Source: an uncultured Oxalobacteraceae bacterium
GTDB taxonomy: Bacteria > Pseudomonadota > Gammaproteobacteria > Burkholderiales > Burkholderiaceae
Length of the DNA: 7,198 nucleotides
Assembly: GCA_946478765.1 (NCBI GenBank)
Contig: CAMLDH010000199.1
Coordinates: 1-7,198, forward strand
Reading direction: 5' to 3'
The notes beneath the pieces are model-generated. The model did no database searches and had not been told where the DNA came from. It saw only the letters and a program-made list of their open reading frames with translations. Numbering within the stretch: position 1 is the stretch's first letter; every line of letters starts with the position of its first letter. Shown here in pieces: positions 1 to 6,051 of this stretch. A program made the position numbers and the translations under genes.

Positions 1-2
1 GC

Positions 3-71
3 GCACGCAAAGGCAAGGCACTGGAATCGAGGCTGAAGCCTGTTGCGCTGACAGCAGCCACTCCAAAATAA
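3..71 (+). CDS. possible C-terminal tail of a gene cut by the left edge
   Basis: Frame 3 is open from the left edge to a TAA at 69-71 and encodes 22 residues rich in Lys, Arg and Ala, ending in TAATPK. The composition resembles a basic, disordered protein tail. If real, the gene runs convergent to the protease gene and most of it lies outside the window. Another plus frame is open from base 2 to about 154, so an open frame alone proves little here. No function can be assigned. Confidence 0.25.
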   Translation, partial: ARKGKALESRLKPVALTAATPK

Positions 72-96
72 ATACAATAAGCATCTTTGCCGTTAA

Positions 97-130
97 ATCA
101 TCTCGCTGTGTTAACGCATTGCGAGATGGT
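97..130. repeat. inverted repeat with 8-bp perfect arms
   Basis: CATCTCGC at 99-106 is matched exactly by GCGAGATG at 121-128, with 14 bases between. The pairing can extend outward by a G-T and an A-T pair. The loop contains the palindrome GTTAAC, flanked by further partial pairing. The structure lies between the possible gene tail ending at 71 and the protease stop at 207, where a transcription terminator is expected. Neither strand shows a real T-run after it, so it may be a factor-dependent terminator, an RNA-stabilising hairpin or a protein-binding site. Confidence 0.5.
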
Positions 131-184
131 GTGATACCGACTTTGCGTGGATGACGTTTTTTCAAATACATATCTGCGGTCAAA

Positions 185-204
185 CAGGTTCGGACCGGCA
201 CCTG
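185..204 (-). terminator. weak candidate terminator of the RTX protease gene
   Basis: CAGGT (185-189) pairs with ACCTG (200-204), with additional CG-rich pairing possible inside. On the minus strand the hairpin starts two bases after the protease TAG stop, but only TTT follows. Placement fits a terminator; the short stem and T-run make it weak. Confidence 0.3.
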
Positions 205-206
205 AA

Positions 207-2372
207 CTAAATCGCAACTCCTGTCTCTGCCTGCCCGATCAGCGTCAGGACAGTCAAGCAATCAGCATTGATATTGTCGGTTAGCGTAGTCAAATGAGCG
301 GGTGTCAGTTCAGCATTTTTCGCTGCCTGATACCCAACGGAATACAGCGCCCAATCAAGCCGATTCTGGAAAAAATCTTTTCCATCAATACCGTCCTGAA
401 CCCCTAACGCCGCGTTGGTCATGTTAACCACCAATTGGCCGCGTGATTTTGCTCCCAATTCCTGCATCCAATAGTTCAGACCGTCGGTATCAGGCACCCG
501 ATTGAAAACGTTCTGATAGATGGCAGTGACAAACTGTTCTGGCGTCATGCTTGCTGGGTAGAGCGCCTTCACACTATCCAGCGAAAAAATAATGTCTGCG
601 GCCACATCTATACCCTTGGAGGTCTTTTCCTGTAACCAGTAGTTGTAGCCCCCTGTTTCCGGTGCCCGGCGAAATGCCGCAACATATATTTGGGCCAACA
701 ATGTATCGGTATTACCGAATGTCGATTGAGATGACATAGCGACAGTCTGGTCGGCGAACTTGATCTGTTCAATATCCCTGCAAATGGAAATATCACCACT
801 GTCATCGCGTACTATGCACGCGCTACCTCTGAGTTTGAGCAGATGAGCTTGAGAAGCATTGACGCTCAATTGAAGCGTATCCGTCCCCGTTCCACCGTAA
901 ATGACATCCTGTTCGAACAAGCCGAGGAACGTGTCATCCCCTGCTCCGCCGTTGAGGATATCGTTACCGGCGCCACCATCTATCGTGTCGTTTCCCGCCA
1001 AACCCGAGATTTGATTTGCGGCAGAAGTGCCAACGATATAATCGTTTCCTACACCTCCAATCGCGTTCTCGATCGCGGTACCAAAATTGACGGTGATCTG
1101 GCCGACGGACGAAATGAGAGATGATTTCGAACCTATGTATCCCCAGTATCCTGGCTCCAGATACAGTGTGATCGCTTGTGCAAGACTGGTGCCATCGATG
1201 GTGTCGTTGCCTCCCCCGTCCCACACAAAATTTTGACTGTCCGCACGAAGCAGATAAGTATCGTTGGTTTTTTGAACGGTACTTGGTCCGTACAAATACT
1301 GGAGCGCCGCGATATCCAACGGCGAATAGCGCAAATGATAATCGGCAGAACGGTCGGTATAGCTCATCACCGTCCATTGCGTGCTGTCTTCGGCAGTTGG
1401 AAGAAACGGTCCTTCGCCGATATCCCCGTCTGCATCCAAATGTCCGAACGGATGCTTGAGTCCGAGCGCATGTCCCAGTTCGTGGATCAGGGTCAAGGCT
1501 GAATAGTCGCCATCCGCCGGCGTCAGGTTTCTTGCATCATTGCCGTCGTAATCCAGGAACAGATCGCTGCCCGCCGCCCCGGAGTTGGGATAATACGCAT
1601 AACCGGCCGAGGAATCCTGCAAGTTGTCGGCAAAAACAATGGTGTTTGCCGCACTTGCGTCGGTAGTCTCGACAAACTTTACATCAATCACGCTTGCGAT
1701 ATAGGCCAACGCAAGTTGGACAAAGGCTTTTTGTTGCTGATTGAAGGGCATGAAACCATGCGCATCCTCAGTTGCGAAATGTGCAGGCGCTACTGTCGGA
1801 AAGCAATAATGGAAAGTTTTGCTATTCCCTAGCAATGCCAGATCTTGCGGAGCATTATCCGGCAGCAACGCATCAATCCAGTACGGCAGCTTCTCCACCC
1901 CTGCAGCCCAGATCCAATTCTCGACGCTCAAACTGGTTTTGTAGAAATTAGCGTAAATCAATCCACTGTCCGTACCGATGCTATCGTAGAGGTAGGCATT
2001 TCGGTCCCGAATGACATACGAGTCGTTGCCGCTCCCGCCATACAAGACGTCATATCCGGTTCCGCCATCCAGGATGTCATTTCCATCTTCGCCATACAGC
2101 GTATCGTTGCCGGCGCCGCCTTCCAGGAAATCATTATCGGTGCCGCCAACCAGCAGATCATTGCCGGCGCCTCCTGCAAAATGATCGGCGCCATCGCTGC
2201 CAACGGAGGTGGTCGATCTGGCATAGATGCTGTCGTTGCCGTCGCCGCCGTCGATGAAATCGTCGCCTGCATAGGCAATGGACACATCATCGCCCACGCC
2301 CAGAAAAATCTGGTCGTTGCTGCTCGTGCCATCGAGCCGGTCGTTTCCGGAAGTGCCGTTTAGCGTGGTCAT
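207..2372 (-). CDS. RTX serralysin-type zinc metalloprotease with DUF4214 C-terminus
   Basis: Predicted secreted protease of 721 residues. RTX nonapeptides (GGxGxDxLx type) fill residues about 5-118. An M10-like catalytic domain follows: the zinc motif HELGHALGLKH is at 297-307 and the Met-turn VMSY at 335-338, with a Tyr placed as the serralysin zinc-binding Tyr. A second RTX block is at about 384-396 and 439-497, then two DUF4214-like units (about 558-581 and 614-639, each with a conserved YW pair). There is no N-terminal signal peptide, as expected for type I secretion, where calcium folds the RTX repeats outside the cell. No ABC exporter, membrane-fusion protein or inhibitor gene is visible nearby. 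I chose ATG 2372 because residues 2-12 read directly into RTX sequence; a GTG at 2444 would add 24 unlike residues. Neither start has a good Shine-Dalgarno. Substrate unknown; family call firm, since all zinc-site residues are present. Confidence 0.9.
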   Translation of the reverse strand: MTTLNGTSGNDRLDGTSSNDQIFLGVGDDVSIAYAGDDFIDGGDGNDSIYARSTTSVGSDGADHFAGGAGNDLLVGGTDNDFLEGGAGNDTLYGEDGNDILDGGTGYDVLYGGSGNDSYVIRDRNAYLYDSIGTDSGLIYANFYKTSLSVENWIWAAGVEKLPYWIDALLPDNAPQDLALLGNSKTFHYCFPTVAPAHFATEDAHGFMPFNQQQKAFVQLALAYIASVIDVKFVETTDASAANTIVFADNLQDSSAGYAYYPNSGAAGSDLFLDYDGNDARNLTPADGDYSALTLIHELGHALGLKHPFGHLDADGDIGEGPFLPTAEDSTQWTVMSYTDRSADYHLRYSPLDIAALQYLYGPSTVQKTNDTYLLRADSQNFVWDGGGNDTIDGTSLAQAITLYLEPGYWGYIGSKSSLISSVGQITVNFGTAIENAIGGVGNDYIVGTSAANQISGLAGNDTIDGGAGNDILNGGAGDDTFLGLFEQDVIYGGTGTDTLQLSVNASQAHLLKLRGSACIVRDDSGDISICRDIEQIKFADQTVAMSSQSTFGNTDTLLAQIYVAAFRRAPETGGYNYWLQEKTSKGIDVAADIIFSLDSVKALYPASMTPEQFVTAIYQNVFNRVPDTDGLNYWMQELGAKSRGQLVVNMTNAALGVQDGIDGKDFFQNRLDWALYSVGYQAAKNAELTPAHLTTLTDNINADCLTVLTLIGQAETGVAI
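882..1058 (-). repeat. second RTX repeat block after the protease domain (coding)
   Basis: Units such as GGVGNDYIV, GLAGNDTID, GGAGNDILN and GGAGDDTFL follow the catalytic domain, at residues about 439-497, and occupy the usual serralysin beta-roll position. A shorter piece, WDGGGNDTIDGT, lies just before it at residues 384-395. Confidence 0.85.
2022..2360 (-). repeat. N-terminal RTX nonapeptide repeat block (coding)
   Basis: This part of the protease gene encodes successive units such as GGAGNDLLV, GGTDNDFLE, GGAGNDTLY and GGTGYDVLY. They are calcium-binding beta-roll repeats. In classical serralysins this block lies C-terminal to the catalytic domain; here it comes first. Confidence 0.85.
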
Positions 2373-2413
2373 TTCTGAAGCATTTTCTTGAAATGTTGAA
2401 ATGCAATGCGCAT
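2369..2413 (-). CDS. possible 14-residue upstream ORF overlapping the protease start
   Basis: An ATG at 2413 opens a frame encoding MRIAFQHFKKMLQK, whose TGA overlaps the protease ATG as ATGA. This arrangement allows translational coupling, which could compensate for the poor Shine-Dalgarno before 2372. The small ORF itself has only a weak GGGT upstream. It could be chance. Confidence 0.2.
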   Translation of the reverse strand: MRIAFQHFKKMLQK

Positions 2414-2512
2414 CTGACCCGCAGTCCAAAATCCAGAAAGCCACAAACAGAATTGCCGGCGATCAGTAAGAATTGCGGATGAACTCATATTAATTTATTT
2501 GCCGTTAATATT

Positions 2513-2541
2513 ACTATAGGGGAAGCCCTTGTTCCCTCCAA
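2513..2541 (-). promoter_or_regulatory. candidate sigma70 promoter of the RTX protease gene
   Basis: On the minus strand TTGGAG (2541-2536) and TATAGT (2518-2513) are separated by 17 bases. The -10 box matches TATAAT at 5 of 6 positions; the -35 is weak. Transcription would start near 2506, giving a leader of about 134 bases before ATG 2372. The inverted repeat GGGAA-N7-TTCCC (2520-2536) fills the spacer and overlaps the -35 by one base, so a regulator bound there would control initiation. The weak -35 suits an activated or repressed gene. Confidence 0.4.
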
Positions 2542-2570
2542 GTATTTCATTGGCAAAGTGTTGCTTCAGA

Positions 2571-2607
2571 AAATAAAAAAGGCGGCTGATCATCAATCAG
2601 TCGCCTT
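2571..2607 (-). terminator. rho-independent terminator of the exporter/RidA/aminotransferase operon
   Basis: On the minus strand AAGGCGACTGAT and ATCAGCCGCCTT form a 12-bp stem with one A-C mismatch and a 5-base loop. TTTTTTATTT follows at once. It lies about 100 bases after the aminotransferase stop. No T-run follows on the plus strand, so the signal works for minus-strand transcription. Confidence 0.85.
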
Positions 2608-2709
2608 GAAAAACAAATAAAGAGCTTGCTGTTCTTACACTAGCAAATTGCCAACGCCGCGTTGCATGGCGTCGCCATACACGACACCTTCCATCAACGA
2701 TCAAACCAC

Positions 2710-3903
2710 TTACATTTTGGCGGTGATCAACTTGCCGAGCTTTGCCACACCTTCCCGGATTTTCTCTGGCGGTACGGTAACGAAGGACAGACGCAGCGTA
2801 TTGTGCTCCGGGTTATTTGCATAGAACGGCGCACCCGGCACGAATGCGACATTTTGCGCCACCGCTTCATCCAGCAGCTTCATGGTGTCGATGTGCTTGG
2901 GCAGCGTGACCCAGATGAACATGCCGCCTTCGGGTTTGGTCCAGGTCGCAGCAGCCGGGAAGAATTCAGTCATTGCCGCCAGCATCGCCTGGCATTGGTC
3001 CGAATACAGCTTGCGGATGGTCGGGATGTGCTGGCCGAGGAAGCCATCCTTGATCGCTTCATGCACCACCATCTGCGTCAATTGCGCGGTATGCAGGTCG
3101 GCCGCCTGCTTGGCTTGCTCCAACTTGCGCACCAGCGGCACCGGCGCCACCACGTAACCGAGGCGAATGCCCGGCGTCAGCACCTTGGAGAACGAGCCCA
3201 TATAGATCACGCCGCCCGGATTCATTGTCAGCATCTTCGGCAGCGGTTCGCCGCGGTAGCTCAATGCGCCATACGGATCGTCTTCAATCAGCGGCAAGCC
3301 GAGGCGTGCGCAGGTTTCGACCAGGGCGATACGGCGTTCGATGGACAATGTGCGTCCGGTCGGATTCTGAAAATTCGGTAATGCATACAACAGGCGCGCG
3401 CCCTGCCCGATCTGGCTCACTGCTTCCGGCAGCAGGCCGTGATCGTCGGTCGGCACCGATTCGAATTGCGGGCCGTATACCGAAAACGCCTGCAACGCAC
3501 CGAGGTAACTCGGCGTCTCGACCAGCACCTTGCTGCCTTCATCGATCAATACTTTGCCGAGCAGGTCGAGGCCTTGCTGCGAGCCGGACACCATCAATAC
3601 CTGGTCCGGCACTATCTTGGCGTCGTCGCTCGACAATGAATTCGCAATCCACTCCCGCAGCGGTGCATAGCCGTCGGTCGGGCCGTATTGCAGCGCGACC
3701 TTGCCTTGGCGCGACAGCACCGTATCGAATGCGGCGCGCATGTGCTCGACCGGGAAAGTCGCGGGCGACGGCAGGCCACCGGCAAACGAAATGATTTCCG
3801 GGCGCATCGTGATCTTCAGGATTTCACGGATCACCGAGCTCTGCAACTGCTGCGCGCGCTTGGAAAACTGCCACTGGATCTGGGTTGGATTTTCGATTTT
3901 CAT
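2710..3903 (-). CDS. PLP-dependent fold-type I aminotransferase (2-aminoadipate/kynurenine aminotransferase-like)
   Basis: A 397-residue cytoplasmic enzyme expected to move an amino group between an amino acid and a 2-oxoacid. The fold-type I landmarks are in order: SGSQQGLDL near 106-114 (phosphate loop), NPTG at 180-183, EDDPYG at 207-212 with the Asp that pairs with the PLP pyridine nitrogen, SFSK with the Schiff-base Lys at 240, PGIRLGY with a phosphate-binding Arg at 247, and RLSF with a carboxylate-binding Arg at 371. The whole resembles the LysN/AAT-I group related to MocR C-terminal domains. ATG 3903 is chosen because GAGG lies 6 bases upstream; a GTG 12 bases earlier lacks this. It is last in the operon, 93 bases after ridA. 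Substrate cannot be read from sequence. Kynurenine-aminotransferase relatives often also act as cysteine-conjugate beta-lyases, which release 2-aminoacrylate and would explain the RidA neighbour (inference). Confidence 0.9.
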   Translation of the reverse strand: MKIENPTQIQWQFSKRAQQLQSSVIREILKITMRPEIISFAGGLPSPATFPVEHMRAAFDTVLSRQGKVALQYGPTDGYAPLREWIANSLSSDDAKIVPDQVLMVSGSQQGLDLLGKVLIDEGSKVLVETPSYLGALQAFSVYGPQFESVPTDDHGLLPEAVSQIGQGARLLYALPNFQNPTGRTLSIERRIALVETCARLGLPLIEDDPYGALSYRGEPLPKMLTMNPGGVIYMGSFSKVLTPGIRLGYVVAPVPLVRKLEQAKQAADLHTAQLTQMVVHEAIKDGFLGQHIPTIRKLYSDQCQAMLAAMTEFFPAAATWTKPEGGMFIWVTLPKHIDTMKLLDEAVAQNVAFVPGAPFYANNPEHNTLRLSFVTVPPEKIREGVAKLGKLITAKM

Positions 3904-3924
3904 TTTTTGCCTCACTCTTGCGAC

Positions 3925-3930
3925 GTTATA
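3925..3930 (-). promoter_or_regulatory. possible -10 box of an internal promoter for the aminotransferase gene
   Basis: TATAAC on the minus strand matches the -10 consensus at 5 of 6 positions and would start transcription shortly before the GAGG ribosome site. No good -35 lies 16-18 bases upstream, so the call is weak. Confidence 0.2.
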
Positions 3931-3947
3931 AGGCTGCTTGTGGCAGT

Positions 3948-3978
3948 CCGTTGAAAGAACGGCATTGGGTAAATGCCG
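3948..3978 (-). promoter_or_regulatory. two overlapping stem-loops between ridA and the aminotransferase gene
   Basis: On the minus strand CGGCATT-TACCC-AATGCCG (3978-3960) is a perfect 7-bp hairpin starting 18 bases after the ridA stop, followed by TTCTTTC. A second hairpin, CCGTT-CTTTC-AACGG (3962-3948), shares three bases with it, so the two cannot form together. It could be a leaky terminator, an RNA-processing site or a switch. No protein or metabolite partner is apparent. Confidence 0.4.
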
Positions 3979-3996
3979 CCCGCTTGTTAATGCTTG

Positions 3997-4455
3997 TCAC
4001 GCGACTTCTGCAATCAATTCGATTTCGACACAAGCGCCCATCGGGATTTGCGCCACACCAAATGCGGAGCGTGCATGCTTGCCTTGTTCGCCGAAAATTT
4101 CACCGAACAATTCCGATGCGCCGTTGGTGACCAGGTGCTGCTCGGTAAATTCGCCGGTCGAATTGACCAGGCTCATGACTTTCACGATGCGCTTGACGCG
4201 GTTCAGGTCGCCGCCGCAGGCTGCCTGCAAGGTCGCGATCAGGTCGATGGCGACCGCGCGCGCCGCCTGCTTGCCTTCTTCGGTCGCGATGTTCTTGCCC
4301 AATTGACCGACCCACGGCTTGCCGTCTTTTTTCGCAATATGGCCGGACAGGAAAACGGTGTTGCCGGTTTGTGCATACATCACGTAAGCCGCGGCGGGCG
4401 TGGCCACTGCCGGCAGTTCGATGTTCAAGGCGTTGAGTTTTTCGTAAAAAGACAA
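3997..4455 (-). CDS. RidA-family (YjgF/YER057c/UK114) enamine/imine deaminase
   Basis: A 152-residue soluble protein. The Rid family hydrolyses reactive 2-aminoacrylate-type enamines/imines released by PLP enzymes, normally as a homotrimer. Family features visible: TGNTVFLSGHIAK (30-42), LGKNIATEEGKQAAR (52-66), NGASELFGEIFGEQG (111-125), HARSAFG (127-133) with the Arg at 129 matching the catalytic Arg region of RidA, and the closing VEIELIAEV (143-151). The pattern fits the longer bacterial RidA-like subgroup rather than E. coli RidA itself. The start is TTG at 4455: GGAG lies 6 bases upstream and the product begins SFYEKLNALNIELP after the initiator. An upstream TTG at 4485 has no ribosome site, and no ATG is available. 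It lies between the EamA exporter and the aminotransferase, fitting detoxification of intermediates from PLP chemistry. Confidence 0.9.
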   Translation of the reverse strand: MSFYEKLNALNIELPAVATPAAAYVMYAQTGNTVFLSGHIAKKDGKPWVGQLGKNIATEEGKQAARAVAIDLIATLQAACGGDLNRVKRIVKVMSLVNSTGEFTEQHLVTNGASELFGEIFGEQGKHARSAFGVAQIPMGACVEIELIAEVA

Positions 4456-4474
4456 GATGTACTCCAAAAGATGA

Positions 4475-4501
4475 CGCCATTCCAATCGTGCGGGAATGGC
4501 G
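4475..4501 (-). repeat. perfect 9-bp inverted repeat in the ridA leader
   Basis: CGCCATTCC (4475-4483) and GGAATGGCG (4493-4501) are exact inverse copies with 9 bases between. The repeat lies 10 bases before the GGAG of ridA and overlaps the predicted transcription start of the candidate promoter at 4503-4531. It could be an operator, or an RNA hairpin that affects ridA translation. There is no T-run suited to termination. Confidence 0.55.
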
Positions 4502-4502
4502 G

Positions 4503-4531
4503 GTTAAACGGAATAGGCGATTTTACTTCAA
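4503..4531 (-). promoter_or_regulatory. candidate internal promoter before ridA
   Basis: On the minus strand TTGAAG (4531-4526) and TTTAAC (4508-4503) are 17 bases apart, each matching 4 of 6 consensus bases. It sits in the 107-base gap between the EamA-family gene and ridA, the longest gap inside the operon, and would let ridA and the aminotransferase be made without the exporters. Confidence 0.3.
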
Positions 4532-4562
4532 TCCGCCGGCTGGTCCTGCCAAATTCGCCGCC

Positions 4563-5447
4563 CTATCCGCGCTTGATGCTCATGCGCCGGCCGACCGCCA
4601 CGACCGCAATGATCGCCAGCGCGAACAGGATGTTGCTTGCCTGAAGCGATTCGCCCAGCAGCAGAACGGCGCCGATCAGGGTCAAAAATGGTTGCAATAA
4701 TTGCACCTGCCCGACCCGCGCGATACCGCCCAGCGCCAATCCTTTATACCAAAAAAAGAACCCAATAAACATCGAAAATAAAGAGACATAACCGAATCCT
4801 ATCCAAGCCCGCGCCGATGCCTCGACCCCGTAATGCCAGCCTAGCCAGACCGTCACCGGCAGCAAAAGCGGCACCGACAGCACCAGCGCCCATGAAATCA
4901 CCTGCTGACCGCCCATGGTCTGCGACAGCCGTCCGCCCTCCGCATAGCCCATCGCAGCCGCGATCACCGCGGCAAACAATGCCACGTCCGCCAGCTGCAA
5001 CGTGCCGTCGCCCTGCCACAATGCAAAGGCGACAACCATGCCGCTACCGATCAATGCGGCGATCCAGAACCCGACCGATGGCCGCTCGCCAAAGCGCAAT
5101 GCGCCGAACAATGCGGTCGCCAGCGGCAGGATGCCGACCACGATCGCGCCATGCGACGCCGGCACGTAACGCATCGCCACCGAGCTGAATACCGGGAATC
5201 CGATCACGCAGCCGAGCGCAGTAATCGCCAACGCCTTCCATTGCGTCGCATTCGGCCGCGGCGCGCGTATCCACCACAGCAGCAGGCCGGCGCCGACCGC
5301 GGCAACCACCGCCCGTCCCAACGCGATGAATACCGGATTCAATTCGGCCACCGCCATTCGCGTAAAAGGCAAGGTCAGGCTGAACATCGCGACCCCGACT
5401 GCACCAAGCCACATGCCTTTGGTTTCCTGCGTCATTGTCGCACCCAT
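4563..5447 (-). CDS. EamA-family (DMT superfamily) transporter
   Basis: A 294-residue inner-membrane protein with about ten hydrophobic helices in two repeated EamA halves (roughly 11-145 and 152-288). Family landmarks are an N-terminal LPFTRMAVAELNP (26-38), GALRFGERPS closing the first half (115-124) and VQLLQPFLTLIGAVLLLGE (248-266) in the second. Members export small metabolites; E. coli EamA (YdeD) exports cysteine and O-acetylserine, but substrates vary and cannot be read from this sequence. ATG 5447 is used because AGGGG lies 5 bases upstream; the longer open frame overlaps the LysE-family gene and does not look like protein. It begins 11 bases after the LysE-family stop, so the two exporters are almost certainly cotranscribed. 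Translation could also start at an ATG 12 bases downstream. Confidence 0.9.
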   Translation of the reverse strand: MGATMTQETKGMWLGAVGVAMFSLTLPFTRMAVAELNPVFIALGRAVVAAVGAGLLLWWIRAPRPNATQWKALAITALGCVIGFPVFSSVAMRYVPASHGAIVVGILPLATALFGALRFGERPSVGFWIAALIGSGMVVAFALWQGDGTLQLADVALFAAVIAAAMGYAEGGRLSQTMGGQQVISWALVLSVPLLLPVTVWLGWHYGVEASARAWIGFGYVSLFSMFIGFFFWYKGLALGGIARVGQVQLLQPFLTLIGAVLLLGESLQASNILFALAIIAVVAVGRRMSIKRG

Positions 5448-5458
5448 GTTTTCCCCTT

Positions 5459-6049
5459 TTATAACCAGATCGCCACTGCGGAATACACTGTCAGCAGCAC
5501 CATCACCACGCAAAACACGCGCTGCCATTTCGGCTGCGCCAGATAACGCCGCAACGCCGCGCCGGTGCCGGCCCACACGCTGATGCAAGGTAAATTGATC
5601 GCGCAAAACACCATGCAAAACAAGGCAATCGCCAACCCGACCGGCTGCACCAAAGGCAGGAAGGCGGACGCACCGGTGATCGCCATCACCCATGCTTTCG
5701 GATTGGCGAACTGGAATATGGCGGCCCCCATGAAAGACATCGGCCTGGCGCCGGCCTGCTCATCCTGGCGAAACGCCATCTTGCGCAGTTGCCACGCCAG
5801 ATACAGCAGATAGCCCGACCCCAGAATTTTCAACATGACATGGATCGCCGGCACCGCCACGACCAGGCTGCCGATGCCCGCCGCGCACAAGGCCAGCAGC
5901 ACGCCGAATCCGGTCGTAATGCCCAGCATGTGCGGGATCGAGCGCATGAAGCCGAACACCAGGCCCGACGAAGTCAGCATGATATTGTTCGGCCCCGGCG
6001 TGATCGACGAAACGAATGCGAACAAGGCCAACGGTATTAGTGATTCCAT
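5459..6049 (-). CDS. LysE/RhtB-family amino-acid exporter
   Basis: A 196-residue inner-membrane protein with about six hydrophobic helices. It carries the family signature SSITPGPNNIMLTSSG (14-29) and FQFANPKAW (112-120). LysE/RhtB proteins export amino acids such as lysine, threonine, homoserine or cysteine by proton exchange. Its length, TPGPNN motif and hydrophobic C-terminus ending near VYSAVAIWL resemble E. coli EamB (YfiK), a cysteine/O-acetylserine exporter, as I recall it; this is not an alignment. ATG 6049 has AGGAG 7 bases upstream. A TTG at 6070 in the same frame is rejected. The start lies 2 bases after the stop of the small Cys/Ser-rich ORF, and its ribosome site lies inside that ORF, so translation is probably coupled to it. 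It is the first large gene of the operon and diverges from the MocR-type regulator. Confidence 0.9.
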   Translation of the reverse strand: MESLIPLALFAFVSSITPGPNNIMLTSSGLVFGFMRSIPHMLGITTGFGVLLALCAAGIGSLVVAVPAIHVMLKILGSGYLLYLAWQLRKMAFRQDEQAGARPMSFMGAAIFQFANPKAWVMAITGASAFLPLVQPVGLAIALFCMVFCAINLPCISVWAGTGAALRRYLAQPKWQRVFCVVMVLLTVYSAVAIWL

Positions 6050-6051
6050 TC

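Larger units (their letters stand above)
2373..2709. other. 337-base intergenic region between protease and aminotransferase genes
   Basis: Both flanking genes lie on the minus strand. The right half is the 3' end of the aminotransferase transcript and ends in the terminator at 2571-2607. The left half is AT-rich and holds the protease promoter candidate and leader. A 5-bp inverted repeat, ACGCC...GGCGT, occurs around 2654-2672. No convincing gene other than the doubtful 14-residue ORF was seen. Confidence 0.7.

Noticed and set aside
1845..2363. Plus-strand open frame with Ile/Val/Ala-rich repeats opposite the RTX region
   Set aside because: It is the complement of the N-terminal RTX repeats; its repetitiveness comes from the glycine/aspartate codons on the other strand, and the minus frame has clear family motifs.
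207..2540. CRISPR array or insertion sequence in the protease region
   Set aside because: The repetitive look is due to RTX coding repeats of 27 bases with variable sequence; there are no constant repeats with unique spacers, no transposase and no terminal inverted repeats.
2662..3381. 239-codon plus-strand open frame
   Set aside because: It lies opposite the aminotransferase, is His/Arg/Gln-rich without a recognisable fold, and runs through the terminator-side flank. The minus-strand frame has all catalytic motifs.
3994..4644. 216-codon plus-strand open frame
   Set aside because: It spans ridA, the gap and the end of the EamA-family gene on the opposite strand, has no domain pattern and no support for a separate gene.
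5448..5693. N-terminal extension of the EamA-family frame by 82 residues
   Set aside because: The extra residues overlap the LysE-family gene, are His/Arg/Gly-rich and not membrane-like, and AGGGG marks the start at 5447.
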